Positions 16,182-23,979 of a DNA stretch of 32,787 nucleotides are shown in pieces. A program made the position numbers and the translations under genes. The stretch is from positions 1 to 32,787 of the forward strand of contig JAISTR010000025.1 in assembly GCA_031272515.1 (NCBI GenBank). Direction: 5' to 3'. A model generated the notes under the pieces. The model ran no database searches, was not told the origin of the DNA, and saw only the letters and a program-made list of their open reading frames with translations. The DNA is from Erysipelotrichaceae bacterium (GTDB lineage Bacteria; Bacillota_I; Bacilli_A; Erysipelotrichales; Erysipelotrichaceae). Each line of letters begins with the position of its first letter. Position 1 is the first letter of the stretch.

Positions 16182-17291
16182 TCATTTTTTCTCTTCTTTA
16201 AAGCGATAGTGGAAGCCGTGCTGGAAGGTCTTCTCCATCATCGAAATACTCGCCTCGCTCAAAGTCCCGATCAGGTTCACCCGTTTGTCCTTGGGCAAAG
16301 GGCGGCGCACAAACTGAATCTCGCCGCTGTAGCGCTGATAGTCATTGTTGTCAATGGTCACCGCTCCCCGGCTGCGCTTTTGGCTCACCCGCGGGGTAAT
16401 CGGCAGGGCGTACTGCGACATCGCCCGCGAGGTCAGGGAGCGCAGCAACAGGTCGTTTGCATCATAGCGCAAAATATGCCGCTTCGCCAATAACAGGTCA
16501 CGCTCATATTTCGGGCAATCCGCCTCCAATACCACCGGCAGCGTCAGCTCCCGCTCTACAAAAATCTCCTTGACCCATTCAAACTCCTGGGGCTGACAGT
16601 TCTCATCCGCCAAAAGAATCCCATCGTCCTCTTGCAAATAGGGAAGCAGGTCCACCAGGATCTCCTTCAGGTTTTTGCCCCGGTGCTTCTCCAGCGTGGG
16701 CAGGCCCGCATAGATCGGACCCCGCTGGTCGTGGGTGAGCGGCACACAGGTCATCACCGCCAGCCCCAGACGATGGCATATCTTGTTTTGGGCCAAATAA
16801 AACGGAACATCCAGTCCGGTTTCCGGCCGGGGATAGTAGTTGTGGCAGGCAGAGAGCCTGACGTTTGCATCGATGCTTTTGAGCAGGTTGCTGCGGTAGA
16901 CCAGCTTCTCTTCGGACAGCATCGAAGCATTCAGGGAAAAGCCTTTGATTTTTAGCTCCTCGATAATCTGCTTTAAGTCTTCGGGGGTAAAGCCGAAGTC
17001 CATGCGCAGGGTATCGATTTTGGTGTCGCGCACCCGTTTGGTGCGCTTGGCATCATTCAGGATTTCCCGGATCTGGGGTCCGCCCAAATCCACACACAAC
17101 TCCATTTGGTATTTCTTGACTTTGGCATTCAGCTTTTCCAGTAAGCCGATCTGCTCCTCGATGGTAAACTCCGGCAGGTGGATGGAAGTAAACACTTCAC
17201 TAAAACCGGCGGCTTTGGCATTCTCCAGTAAGCTGTCCCAGGTACTGCTGCGATCAATGGCATTCGGATTGACGGCCAGACTCAGTTTCAT
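16182..17291 (-). CDS. mupG: 6-phospho-N-acetylmuramidase MupG (DUF871)
   Basis: Cytoplasmic glycosidase that splits disaccharides carrying MurNAc 6-phosphate during recovery of cell-wall fragments imported by a phosphotransferase system. The product has 369 residues, standard for the family. The TIM-barrel part (about 1-240) shows the characteristic SACHNYYPRPETGL, VMTCVPLTHDQRGPIYAGLPTLEKHR and DDGILLADE stretches; the C-terminal cyclophilin-like part (about 250-369) contains RGAVTIDNNDYQRYSGEIQ and ends in NLIGTLSEA. AAGGAG stands eight bases before the ATG. The usual partners (murQ, a MurP transporter, a RpiR regulator) are not adjacent, so here it is a stand-alone unit. It is divergent from the surface protein gene. 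Confidence 0.88.
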   Translation of the reverse strand: MKLSLAVNPNAIDRSSTWDSLLENAKAAGFSEVFTSIHLPEFTIEEQIGLLEKLNAKVKKYQMELCVDLGGPQIREILNDAKRTKRVRDTKIDTLRMDFGFTPEDLKQIIEELKIKGFSLNASMLSEEKLVYRSNLLKSIDANVRLSACHNYYPRPETGLDVPFYLAQNKICHRLGLAVMTCVPLTHDQRGPIYAGLPTLEKHRGKNLKEILVDLLPYLQEDDGILLADENCQPQEFEWVKEIFVERELTLPVVLEADCPKYERDLLLAKRHILRYDANDLLLRSLTSRAMSQYALPITPRVSQKRSRGAVTIDNNDYQRYSGEIQFVRRPLPKDKRVNLIGTLSEASISMMEKTFQHGFHYRFKEEKK

Positions 17292-17443
17292 TTGTGCTTC
17301 TCCTTGCTGTTAAGTGTTCTTCCCTTTTATCATACGCTACCCTCCCGGTTTTTTCTATCCGCAAAGGGCCGTAATCAGACTGTTTTTCAAGGATTTTTCA
17401 TTGCTTTTGTGCTGTTGTTATGTAAGAATAAAGATAGTTTTTG

Positions 17444-17481
17444 GTCATAGGAGAAGTTTGTTGAACCCTATGACTTTTTTT
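17444..17481 (+). terminator. Leader terminator (attenuator candidate) before the surface protein
   Basis: GTCATAGG (17444-17451) and CCTATGAC (17467-17474) form a perfect eight-base stem over a 15-base loop followed by seven T. It lies on the coding strand only 18 bases before the ATG and just before the ribosome binding site. Nothing upstream on this strand needs terminating, so it probably acts inside the leader of the surface protein mRNA. A possible promoter lies around 17401-17430 but is not clear. Confidence 0.7.
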
Positions 17482-17499
17482 ATGGGTGAAGGAGTGTAT

Positions 17500-19692
17500 A
17501 TGCGGGCACAAAGAAAAAAACTTTTTCCCTTATTATCGATCGCGGTTTTGCTGCTGGTCTTGTTTACGGCTTTCCCCAAAGCCCAGGACGACCAGCGCTA
17601 CGATGTCACCGTCACCTATGATGACCACATCCAAATCACCTATAATGTCCTGGAGGACAATGGCAAATGGCGCAGCGGTCCCGGGGACATCCAGCTGGGA
17701 AAAATCACCGATGCCAACGGCAATGTCCTGGTGCATCAAATCTATTGTGCTGCCGCTACCGTCCCCTTCCATGAAATTGCGGATGTGCCGGATTCGGAAA
17801 TTGACCACATCGATAACTACACCATCGCCATCCCCGCCATCGCCAATCTTTCCTATGGCAAATCCGAGCGCCAGATTCTCTGGCTGGTTGCCAACGGCTA
17901 CGCCGGCGAAGCCGGCGGTCTATCCGACAGCAACCTTTCAGTCATCAACCTGAATTCCCTCTATGCAAATGAAGTCGGCGGTGCCATCAGCCCCAAAGTG
18001 GCACTGATTGCCACCAAAATCGCAATCTGGCACTACACCGACCCGACCCTCTCCGTCCTCTCGGCCACCCTGGACAAGAGTGACTACGACAAGATGCTCA
18101 AGCTGGTCAAAGCCCTGGTCCGCGATGCGGACGCCTATGGCAGCAGCAGTTCCCCTTTGCCCGGCACCCAGCTGAGCTTAAGCATTGACGATGGCAGCAT
18201 TGCCTTCTCTTCTGTTGTCGCCAGTTACTACTATGTCGGACCTTTTGTTGTGGATGCAACCCTCATCAACGCCAATAATTCCCCCTCACTAGAGCGGGCT
18301 TACTTAAGCCTGTCCGGAAGGCAAACAGCCGGCATTGAATTTGTCGCCGACAATTCCGGCACCCCTTTAAACACCGCACCCGCCTATGGTCAGTCCGCCT
18401 CCAGTACGCCACAACCGTATGTGGACGCAGCCAATAATTACACCTTCTATTTGAAAGTCCCGGCCACCAATGCCTATGGCGATTTGTCCGGCCTTTCGAT
18501 TCTTGCCTTGGGCAAAGTCCCGCAGGTGGACTACCAGAAGACCCCGCAATTTTTCGTCTACAGCAAGGACAACGGCTTCCATGACTACCACTATGTCCAG
18601 GCCTTTGTGGGCTTACTGGAAGCCGGCACCAATGCTGACATTTATGATGAGGCCAAGCTGTCTTTAAAAGGCGGTCCGGATACTTTGGAAAATACCATCC
18701 GCATCACCAAAGTACTTAAGGACGCCCACGGGGAAATCATCAATCCTCCACTAGATGCGTCCTACACCATCACCCTGACCCCCAGCGGAGTTAGCCCTAC
18801 CCTGACCTTTGTACTCAACGCGGACAACGACTTCAGCCAAGAGCAGATTGCCGAGTTCGGGGAAACCTACACCATACAGGAAGACCCGGCAATCGCCTCC
18901 CTCTTCGATATTACCTATTCCCATAACACCATCTATTTTGATACCCCGGGGGCAACTTATCTGGTACAGGTCACCAACCAGCCCAAAGTCGGAGAGCTGA
19001 TTTTGGACAAAGCACTTTTGGATGCCCGGGGAATCCCGGTGGATCCCCTGGCCCATACCGAAGTCTACACCCTTACCCTGACACACCAAAACGGTGAACA
19101 AACCACCGTGACCTTAAGTTTTCCCGATGACTGGCGAAAGGAGCTGCTGCTGCCAGTTGGTGACTATACGATTACCGAAGTCACGGATGGCCGCTCGGCT
19201 TTAATCAGTCCGCTCTATCCTTTGACGATTGCGGATGACAGCGTCGCCGAAGCGACTTTGACCAACCAGGAAAATAACGGCAGCGTCACAATCTTTAAGC
19301 AGCTGATCGTAGATGGTGCAGTCACGACCCCTGCAATCTATCAGCAGTTTGAGATTGTCTTGACCAATGTGGACGATTCCACCCAGATCTATACCGTGGT
19401 ATTGCAGCACGCCAATGATTACCAGGCAACCATCAAAGGCATTCCGCCAGCCACCTACAGTATCATAGAAGCAAGCGGCAGTGCAGGCTACCAGGTCAAG
19501 ATTGAGCCAGCGGTGCTGGTCGTAACCCCGGGTGCTGATTTAAGCGTCACCATCACCAATCAAAGCACCACCATAAAACCGAAGGTCCCCACCGTACCGC
19601 TTACCTATACAAACAATTCCCTGTTTCATTGGGTGCTGCTGATGGCTATGAGCTTGGTAATCATAGCCGCAAGAGAAAAGCGGTGCAGGTAA
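17500..19692 (+). CDS. Surface protein: thioester-like domain plus three isopeptide domains
   Basis: A cell-surface protein of 730 residues, probably an adhesin. Start ATG 17500 has AAGGAG six bases upstream; earlier in-frame codons lie in the leader hairpin. Signal peptide 1-28 (basic start, long hydrophobic core). Residues about 30-215 resemble the thioester (TQXA) domain of Gram-positive adhesins: Cys83 in QIYCAA is the expected thioester cysteine, but the TQxAIW motif reads TKIAIW, with Lys173 for the glutamine. Cys83 is the only extracellular cysteine. Residues about 220-390 are an uncertain beta region. Three CnaB-like domains follow with complete Lys/Glu/Asn sets: 404/461/493, 504/560/589 and 600/657/687. 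The end has a degenerate sorting signal (VPLTY at 699-703), a membrane segment (about 708-724) and a basic tail. A strong terminator follows. Confidence 0.82.
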   Translation: MRAQRKKLFPLLSIAVLLLVLFTAFPKAQDDQRYDVTVTYDDHIQITYNVLEDNGKWRSGPGDIQLGKITDANGNVLVHQIYCAAATVPFHEIADVPDSEIDHIDNYTIAIPAIANLSYGKSERQILWLVANGYAGEAGGLSDSNLSVINLNSLYANEVGGAISPKVALIATKIAIWHYTDPTLSVLSATLDKSDYDKMLKLVKALVRDADAYGSSSSPLPGTQLSLSIDDGSIAFSSVVASYYYVGPFVVDATLINANNSPSLERAYLSLSGRQTAGIEFVADNSGTPLNTAPAYGQSASSTPQPYVDAANNYTFYLKVPATNAYGDLSGLSILALGKVPQVDYQKTPQFFVYSKDNGFHDYHYVQAFVGLLEAGTNADIYDEAKLSLKGGPDTLENTIRITKVLKDAHGEIINPPLDASYTITLTPSGVSPTLTFVLNADNDFSQEQIAEFGETYTIQEDPAIASLFDITYSHNTIYFDTPGATYLVQVTNQPKVGELILDKALLDARGIPVDPLAHTEVYTLTLTHQNGEQTTVTLSFPDDWRKELLLPVGDYTITEVTDGRSALISPLYPLTIADDSVAEATLTNQENNGSVTIFKQLIVDGAVTTPAIYQQFEIVLTNVDDSTQIYTVVLQHANDYQATIKGIPPATYSIIEASGSAGYQVKIEPAVLVVTPGADLSVTITNQSTTIKPKVPTVPLTYTNNSLFHWVLLMAMSLVIIAAREKRCR

Positions 19693-19700
19693 TTGATTGC

Positions 19701-19738
19701 AAACAAAAACCTCTGATTCAACCCAGAGGTTTTTGTTT
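19701..19738. terminator. Bidirectional terminator, surface protein/mgtA
   Basis: A perfect 15-base stem (AAACAAAAACCTCTG at 19701-19715 with its complement at 19724-19738) over an eight-base loop. Runs of A and T at the two sides provide U-tracts both ways between the convergent genes. Confidence 0.92.
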
Positions 19739-19750
19739 GGATTTCTGATT

Positions 19751-22378
19751 CTACAGCCACTCCCCGAACTTCTTCACATACCAACCTTTGATGACCTGAG
19801 TGAAAAGACAATAGCCGATTAAAAGCGCCAGCAGCCAGGGTAGATAGGACAGCGGCAAAACCGCAAAATCCAGTCCCATCGTAAAGGGGGTAAAGACCAG
19901 TACCAACGCCCCCAAAGCTACCAATAGTGAGGACAGCTCCAAGGGCCAGGCAGCCCGGCTTTGAATAAACGGCACCTTCTGGGTACGGATCATATGCACG
20001 ACCAGGATTTGCGACAGCGTCCCAAAGACAAACCATCCGGCTTGAAACAAGGGTGCCTGCCCGACGGTATTGGCTTTGATTACCCACCACAAGACCGCAA
20101 AGCAGCCAACATCAAACAATGAGCTCAAAGGTCCCATCAACAGCATGAAGCGCTGAATCGAGGCGGTCTCCCATTTTCTGGGCTTGGCCAGATACTCCTG
20201 GTCCACAACGTCAAAGGGAATTCCCAGCTGCGAAAAGTCGCACAGCAGATTCTGGGTCAGGATGTGCACCGGCAGCATCGGCAGAAACGGCAGAAAGGCA
20301 CTGGCCACCAGTACCGAGAACATGTTGCCGAAGTTGCCGGAGACTGCCATTTTCAAATACTTCATGATGTTGCCAAAGATTCTGCGGCCCTCACTGACCC
20401 CTTCCGACAAGACCAGAAGGTCCTTCTTCAATAAGATGATGTCGGCTGTTTCCTTGGCAATGTCGACCCCGGAGTCCACCGAGATGCCGACATCCGCCTG
20501 CCTGAGCGCCAGGGCATCATTGATGCCATCACCCATATAACCGACGGTGTGACCATTCTTCTGAAAGGTCTCCACCACCCTTTTTTTTTGTACCGGTGAG
20601 AGCTTCGCGAAGACATCGCAGTCTTTGATGGCTTCGCGCAAGGCGTCGTCATCCATCGCTTCCACCTGGGCGCCGTTTAAGATCTTGTCCACCCGTACGG
20701 AAACCCGGGCACAGACCTTCGCTGCCACCCCTTCCGAGTCCCCGGTCAAGACAACTGTACGCACCCCCTGGCTCTTAAGTGTCTCCACCGCCTGCTTGGC
20801 GCTTTCCTTGGGCGGATCCAAGAAGCAGATAAAGCCCAAGAGCACCATCTCACTCTCATCACCAACCCCAAAGACATTCACCCCGGCTACATTGTTCTTC
20901 TGTGCCACCGCCACCATCCGCAGACCATCCGCATTGTTTTCATCGATGACCTTCTGGGCCAATGCCAGGGTATCCTTATCCAGGCTCACGACCTTATCCC
21001 CCAAATCCGCATAGCTGCAGATGGAGAGAATCTCTTCCGGGGCGCCTTTGGTAATCAACTGGCGCTTGCCGGTGTCATCCACCAGCACCACGCTCATTCT
21101 CCGGCGGGAGAAGTCAAAGGGGATTTCATCCACCCGGTGGTATTTATTGAGCAGATCGCTCAGACCGTTTTCCTTGGCGCGGTTGATGATGGCCAGGTCA
21201 ATCAGGTTCTTGAGCCCGGTTTGAAAGTAGGAGTTCAAAAAGCCATGGCGCAAAACCCTGGTATCATCCTTGCCAAAGACATCGAGGTAGCGCTCCAGGA
21301 CAATCTTGTCCTGGGTCAGGGTTCCGGTCTTATCGGTGCATAGTACATCCATCTCCCCGAAGGTTTGAATCGCACTCAGGGTTTTGACAATCACCTCGTG
21401 TTTGGATAAGGACACCGCGCCCTTGGCCAAAGTCGAGGTCATAATCATCGGCAGCATCTCCGGTGTTAGCCCTACCGCCATGGTCACCGCAAACAAGAAG
21501 GATTGCGCCCAGTCATGCTTGGTCAAGCCGTTGACAATAAAGATTACCGGCACCAGCACCAGCATAAACCGCAACAAGAGCCGGCTTACCGACTCCACCC
21601 CGCGCTCGAAGCTGTTCTTCGCCCGGTCACCGGACAGGTGCTTGGCCATGGAGCCGACATAGGTATCGTTGCCGGTCGTCAAAACCAAAGCCTCGGCACT
21701 GCCGCTGACGATGTTGGAGCCCATAAAGCCGATGTTGGTGATATCCGTCAGCGAAGCATCGGAATTCTTGTTTTCCACAAATTTCTCCGCTGGCTGCGAT
21801 TCGCCAGTCAAAGCCGACTGCGCGACAAAGGCATCCTTGGCGCTTAAAAAACGCACATCACCGGGAATCATGTCCCCGGCGGAAAGCTTGACCACATCAC
21901 CCGGTACCACCTCATCCATATTGATTTCAATGGAAGTATTGTCTCGAAAGACATCCACCTTGTTGGAAATCATCTTGGACAATGCGGCGGCCGCCGCACT
22001 GGAGCGTTCCCCCTGGATAAAGGAAATGGCAGAGGAAATGATAATCAAAACCACAATGATTACGGAGGTGGTATAGTCACTGGAATCACTGACGACTACA
22101 TCCGTGATAAAAGTCACCACGGCTACCGCAAACAATACCAGGTTAAAGGGGTTGATAAAGCTGGACACCAGACGGTGCCACATCCCGTGTTCGCCTTTGG
22201 TCCTGATGATGTTTTTGCCATGCTCGTTGAGCTCCTCTTCGGCCCGCAGGGCACTCAAGCCGCTGGCAGAGGTCTCCATCATGGCAAAGAGCTGCGTCAA
22301 GTCCATCTTCGCAAAGCGGCGCAACGCTGCTTCGCAGTCGCTTTGACGCTGGGTGACATTGGTTTTCTTAATCGACAT
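19751..22378 (-). CDS. mgtA: Magnesium-translocating P-type ATPase
   Basis: P3B-type ATPase that imports Mg2+ across the membrane. With the start at ATG 22376-22378 (GGAGG six bases upstream; two earlier ATGs are possible) the product is 875 residues. Visible parts: actuator TGES at 191-194, the M4 motif LTPEMLP near 304-310, the phosphorylation site DKTGTLT with Asp349, the nucleotide-binding TKGAPEE, VVLTGDSEG and the hinge GDGINDALALRQADVGISVDSGVDIAKE. Membrane segments lie at about 70-115, 265-310 and the last 200 residues. The PEMLP motif and the long N-terminus separate it from Ca2+ (P2A) pumps. It is monocistronic, divergent from the small gene at 22593. A leader of about 80 bases is present but is too short for an M-box riboswitch. 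Confidence 0.92.
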   Translation of the reverse strand: MSIKKTNVTQRQSDCEAALRRFAKMDLTQLFAMMETSASGLSALRAEEELNEHGKNIIRTKGEHGMWHRLVSSFINPFNLVLFAVAVVTFITDVVVSDSSDYTTSVIIVVLIIISSAISFIQGERSSAAAAALSKMISNKVDVFRDNTSIEINMDEVVPGDVVKLSAGDMIPGDVRFLSAKDAFVAQSALTGESQPAEKFVENKNSDASLTDITNIGFMGSNIVSGSAEALVLTTGNDTYVGSMAKHLSGDRAKNSFERGVESVSRLLLRFMLVLVPVIFIVNGLTKHDWAQSFLFAVTMAVGLTPEMLPMIMTSTLAKGAVSLSKHEVIVKTLSAIQTFGEMDVLCTDKTGTLTQDKIVLERYLDVFGKDDTRVLRHGFLNSYFQTGLKNLIDLAIINRAKENGLSDLLNKYHRVDEIPFDFSRRRMSVVLVDDTGKRQLITKGAPEEILSICSYADLGDKVVSLDKDTLALAQKVIDENNADGLRMVAVAQKNNVAGVNVFGVGDESEMVLLGFICFLDPPKESAKQAVETLKSQGVRTVVLTGDSEGVAAKVCARVSVRVDKILNGAQVEAMDDDALREAIKDCDVFAKLSPVQKKRVVETFQKNGHTVGYMGDGINDALALRQADVGISVDSGVDIAKETADIILLKKDLLVLSEGVSEGRRIFGNIMKYLKMAVSGNFGNMFSVLVASAFLPFLPMLPVHILTQNLLCDFSQLGIPFDVVDQEYLAKPRKWETASIQRFMLLMGPLSSLFDVGCFAVLWWVIKANTVGQAPLFQAGWFVFGTLSQILVVHMIRTQKVPFIQSRAAWPLELSSLLVALGALVLVFTPFTMGLDFAVLPLSYLPWLLALLIGYCLFTQVIKGWYVKKFGEWL

Positions 22379-22463
22379 CATTAGCCTCCGTTTACTCATT
22401 TCAAAAAGAATTTATTCCCACACCTTTTTTGGATGATGCAAAAAAGATACTATCTCCTTTGTC

Positions 22464-22472
22464 ATTGTAACA
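22464..22472 (-). promoter_or_regulatory. Possible extended -10 promoter of mgtA
   Basis: On the minus strand TGTTACAAT is an extended -10 (TGn then TACAAT). TTGAAA upstream is only 14 bases away, too close for a normal -35, so the call rests on the extended -10. Confidence 0.35.
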
Positions 22473-22524
22473 AATTTCATCTGTTTCAACACTTTTTTTT
22501 CATAAATGTTCTGTGATTTATGGG

Positions 22525-22530
22525 TATAAT
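22525..22530 (+). promoter_or_regulatory. Possible -10 box of the small gene at 22593
   Basis: A perfect TATAAT in the gap between divergent genes, 62 bases before the ATG. No clear -35 at 16-18 bases. Confidence 0.35.
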
Positions 22531-22592
22531 GAACTTGTCAAACCGAAACAATTCAATCATTTCATTCAACAATTCAAAAGGAGGGTTGCATC

Positions 22593-22982
22593 ATGCCGTT
22601 TGGACTATTTAAAAAAAAAGAAAAAGAAGAGGTATTGGAAGTCGACATTCCCAAACAGGTTTATGTCTTTGACGTCAACGACCGGGAGAATGTCGGGGAA
22701 GAGTTGCTGTTACAAACCGTCAAAAGCCAATATGGATTGCCACAAGACATCCCCGTCCATCACATCAGCGGCAGCCAGTATCTGGGTTACAAAGCTACCG
22801 GCACTGCCCCGTCTGATATGACCTCCAAGGCGCTCAAATCAGCAGAGTGGCTGTTTGCGAAACTGGAAAAGGACTATGGCCTAAGCAAAAACCAATGGAA
22901 GAAATACCGTACCCAGAAGATGCTGAATGTAGCAGGAGCAGACAAGAAGAAATCCATCTATGCCGTCTATCTGATTCTTTAA
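22593..22982 (+). CDS. Small basic-start protein of unknown function
   Basis: A soluble protein of 129 residues with a strong AAGGAGGG-type site nine bases before the ATG. Residues 1-13 are lysine-rich (FGLFKKKEKEE). The middle carries VYVFDVNDRENVGEELLLQTVKSQYGLP and the end MLNVAGADKKKSIYAVYLIL, suggesting a small alpha/beta fold of about 110 residues. No signal peptide, membrane segment or catalytic motif is visible and no family is recognised. It stands alone between divergent mgtA and its own strong terminator, so it is clearly an expressed, independent gene. Confidence 0.75.
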   Translation: MPFGLFKKKEKEEVLEVDIPKQVYVFDVNDRENVGEELLLQTVKSQYGLPQDIPVHHISGSQYLGYKATGTAPSDMTSKALKSAEWLFAKLEKDYGLSKNQWKKYRTQKMLNVAGADKKKSIYAVYLIL

Positions 22983-22993
22983 AAATCCATCAC

Positions 22994-23037
22994 AAAAGCC
23001 GTCAATTTCTGTGCTCCATTGACGGCTTTTTGTTTTT
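22994..23037 (+). terminator. Intrinsic terminator after the small gene
   Basis: AAAAGCCGTCAA (22994-23005) pairs perfectly with TTGACGGCTTTT (23019-23030) over a 13-base loop, followed by a T-rich run to 23037. Confidence 0.9.
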
Positions 23038-23071
23038 CCTCTAAGATACAAGAAGCAAAAGGAAGAAAAAC

Positions 23072-23962
23072 ATGGAACCAGTGACAAGCATCATCGACCT
23101 GCATACCCACAGCAGCTACAGCACGGATGGAAGCTATACCCCGGCAGAATTGATTGCGCTATGCGAAAAGGCAAATGTCAAAATCGTCAGCCTGACTGAC
23201 CACAACTGCGTGCGCGGTGTGAAAGAGATGATGGAGGCTGGAGCTAGTAAGGGCATCACCGTCATCCCCGGGATTGAAATCGACTGTGTGTATAAGGGCA
23301 CCGGGCTTCATATCACCGGCTACAACATTGATATGAGTGATCCCCGCTTTTATCAGCTCGAGGAAACTCTCAACGACCAGGAGCGAGCCGCCAGCGAAGA
23401 GCGGGTGCAGCTGATAGAGAAGCTGGGCATCTATGTCAATCATGACAAGCTTGACAAGCTGAAAAGCGATGGCATCGTCTTTGGCGAGATGATTGCGGAG
23501 GCTTGCTTATATGAAGACGAAAACCAAAACCATCCCCTGCTTGCCCCTTTTAAACCAGGGGGTGCTTTGGAAATCAACCCGCTGGTGAATTTCTATTGGG
23601 AATTTTGTGCCCAGGGCAAGCCGGCTTATATCCCCATCGACCTGCCAGATTTATGTGAGATTATCGATTTGATTCATGACAATAACGGCCTGGCAGTATT
23701 CGCCCATCCCGGAAACAACATTCATGAAGATATGCAATTGCTGCAAGAGATTATGGCTTGCGGCCTAGAGGGCATTGAAGCCTACAGCAGCTACCATAAT
23801 TTTGACCAGGTAAAGTTCTTTAGAGACTATGCGGACAAAACAAACAAGCTGGTCACCTGCGGTAGTGACTTCCATGGCAGAATCAAGCCATCCATCAAAT
23901 TGGGAAAAATTGCTTATCCTGAAGTTTACCTGCAACAAATCAAAACCGCGCTGGGTATCTGA
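23072..23962 (+). CDS. PHP-domain metal-dependent phosphoesterase
   Basis: A cytoplasmic hydrolase of 296 residues from the PHP superfamily. Metal-binding motifs are in the expected order: Asp9, His11 and His13 in DLHTHSSYSTDG, Asp43 and His44 in LTDHN, Glu69 in PGIEID, a histidine in GLHITGYN, then AHPGNN and GSDFHG near the C-terminus. The layout, including the inserted helical part at about 100-170, matches the YciV/TrpH group, whose members remove phosphates from nucleoside 3',5'-bisphosphates or the 5' end of short RNAs; the exact substrate is inferred. AGGAAG precedes the ATG. It is a single-gene unit convergent with the alpha/beta hydrolase. Confidence 0.85.
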   Translation: MEPVTSIIDLHTHSSYSTDGSYTPAELIALCEKANVKIVSLTDHNCVRGVKEMMEAGASKGITVIPGIEIDCVYKGTGLHITGYNIDMSDPRFYQLEETLNDQERAASEERVQLIEKLGIYVNHDKLDKLKSDGIVFGEMIAEACLYEDENQNHPLLAPFKPGGALEINPLVNFYWEFCAQGKPAYIPIDLPDLCEIIDLIHDNNGLAVFAHPGNNIHEDMQLLQEIMACGLEGIEAYSSYHNFDQVKFFRDYADKTNKLVTCGSDFHGRIKPSIKLGKIAYPEVYLQQIKTALGI

Positions 23963-23976
23963 AGAGCGCGGTTTTG
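23941..23976. terminator. Bidirectional terminator overlapping the PHP gene stop
   Basis: CAAAACCGCGCT (23941-23952) pairs perfectly with AGCGCGGTTTTG (23965-23976). The PHP stop codon lies in the loop. T-runs flank the stem in both directions, and the convergent gene ends at 23980. Confidence 0.88.
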
Positions 23977-23979
23977 TTT

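Noticed and set aside
17314-17499. N-terminal extension of the surface protein to an earlier start
   Set aside because: The 62 extra codons run through the leader hairpin, contain Cys-rich and hydrophobic nonsense before the real signal peptide, and have no ribosome binding site; ATG 17500 does.
22379-22500. M-box or other Mg2+ riboswitch before mgtA
   Set aside because: The leader from the likely promoter is only about 80 bases and shows no multi-stem structure or terminator; an M-box needs roughly twice that length.
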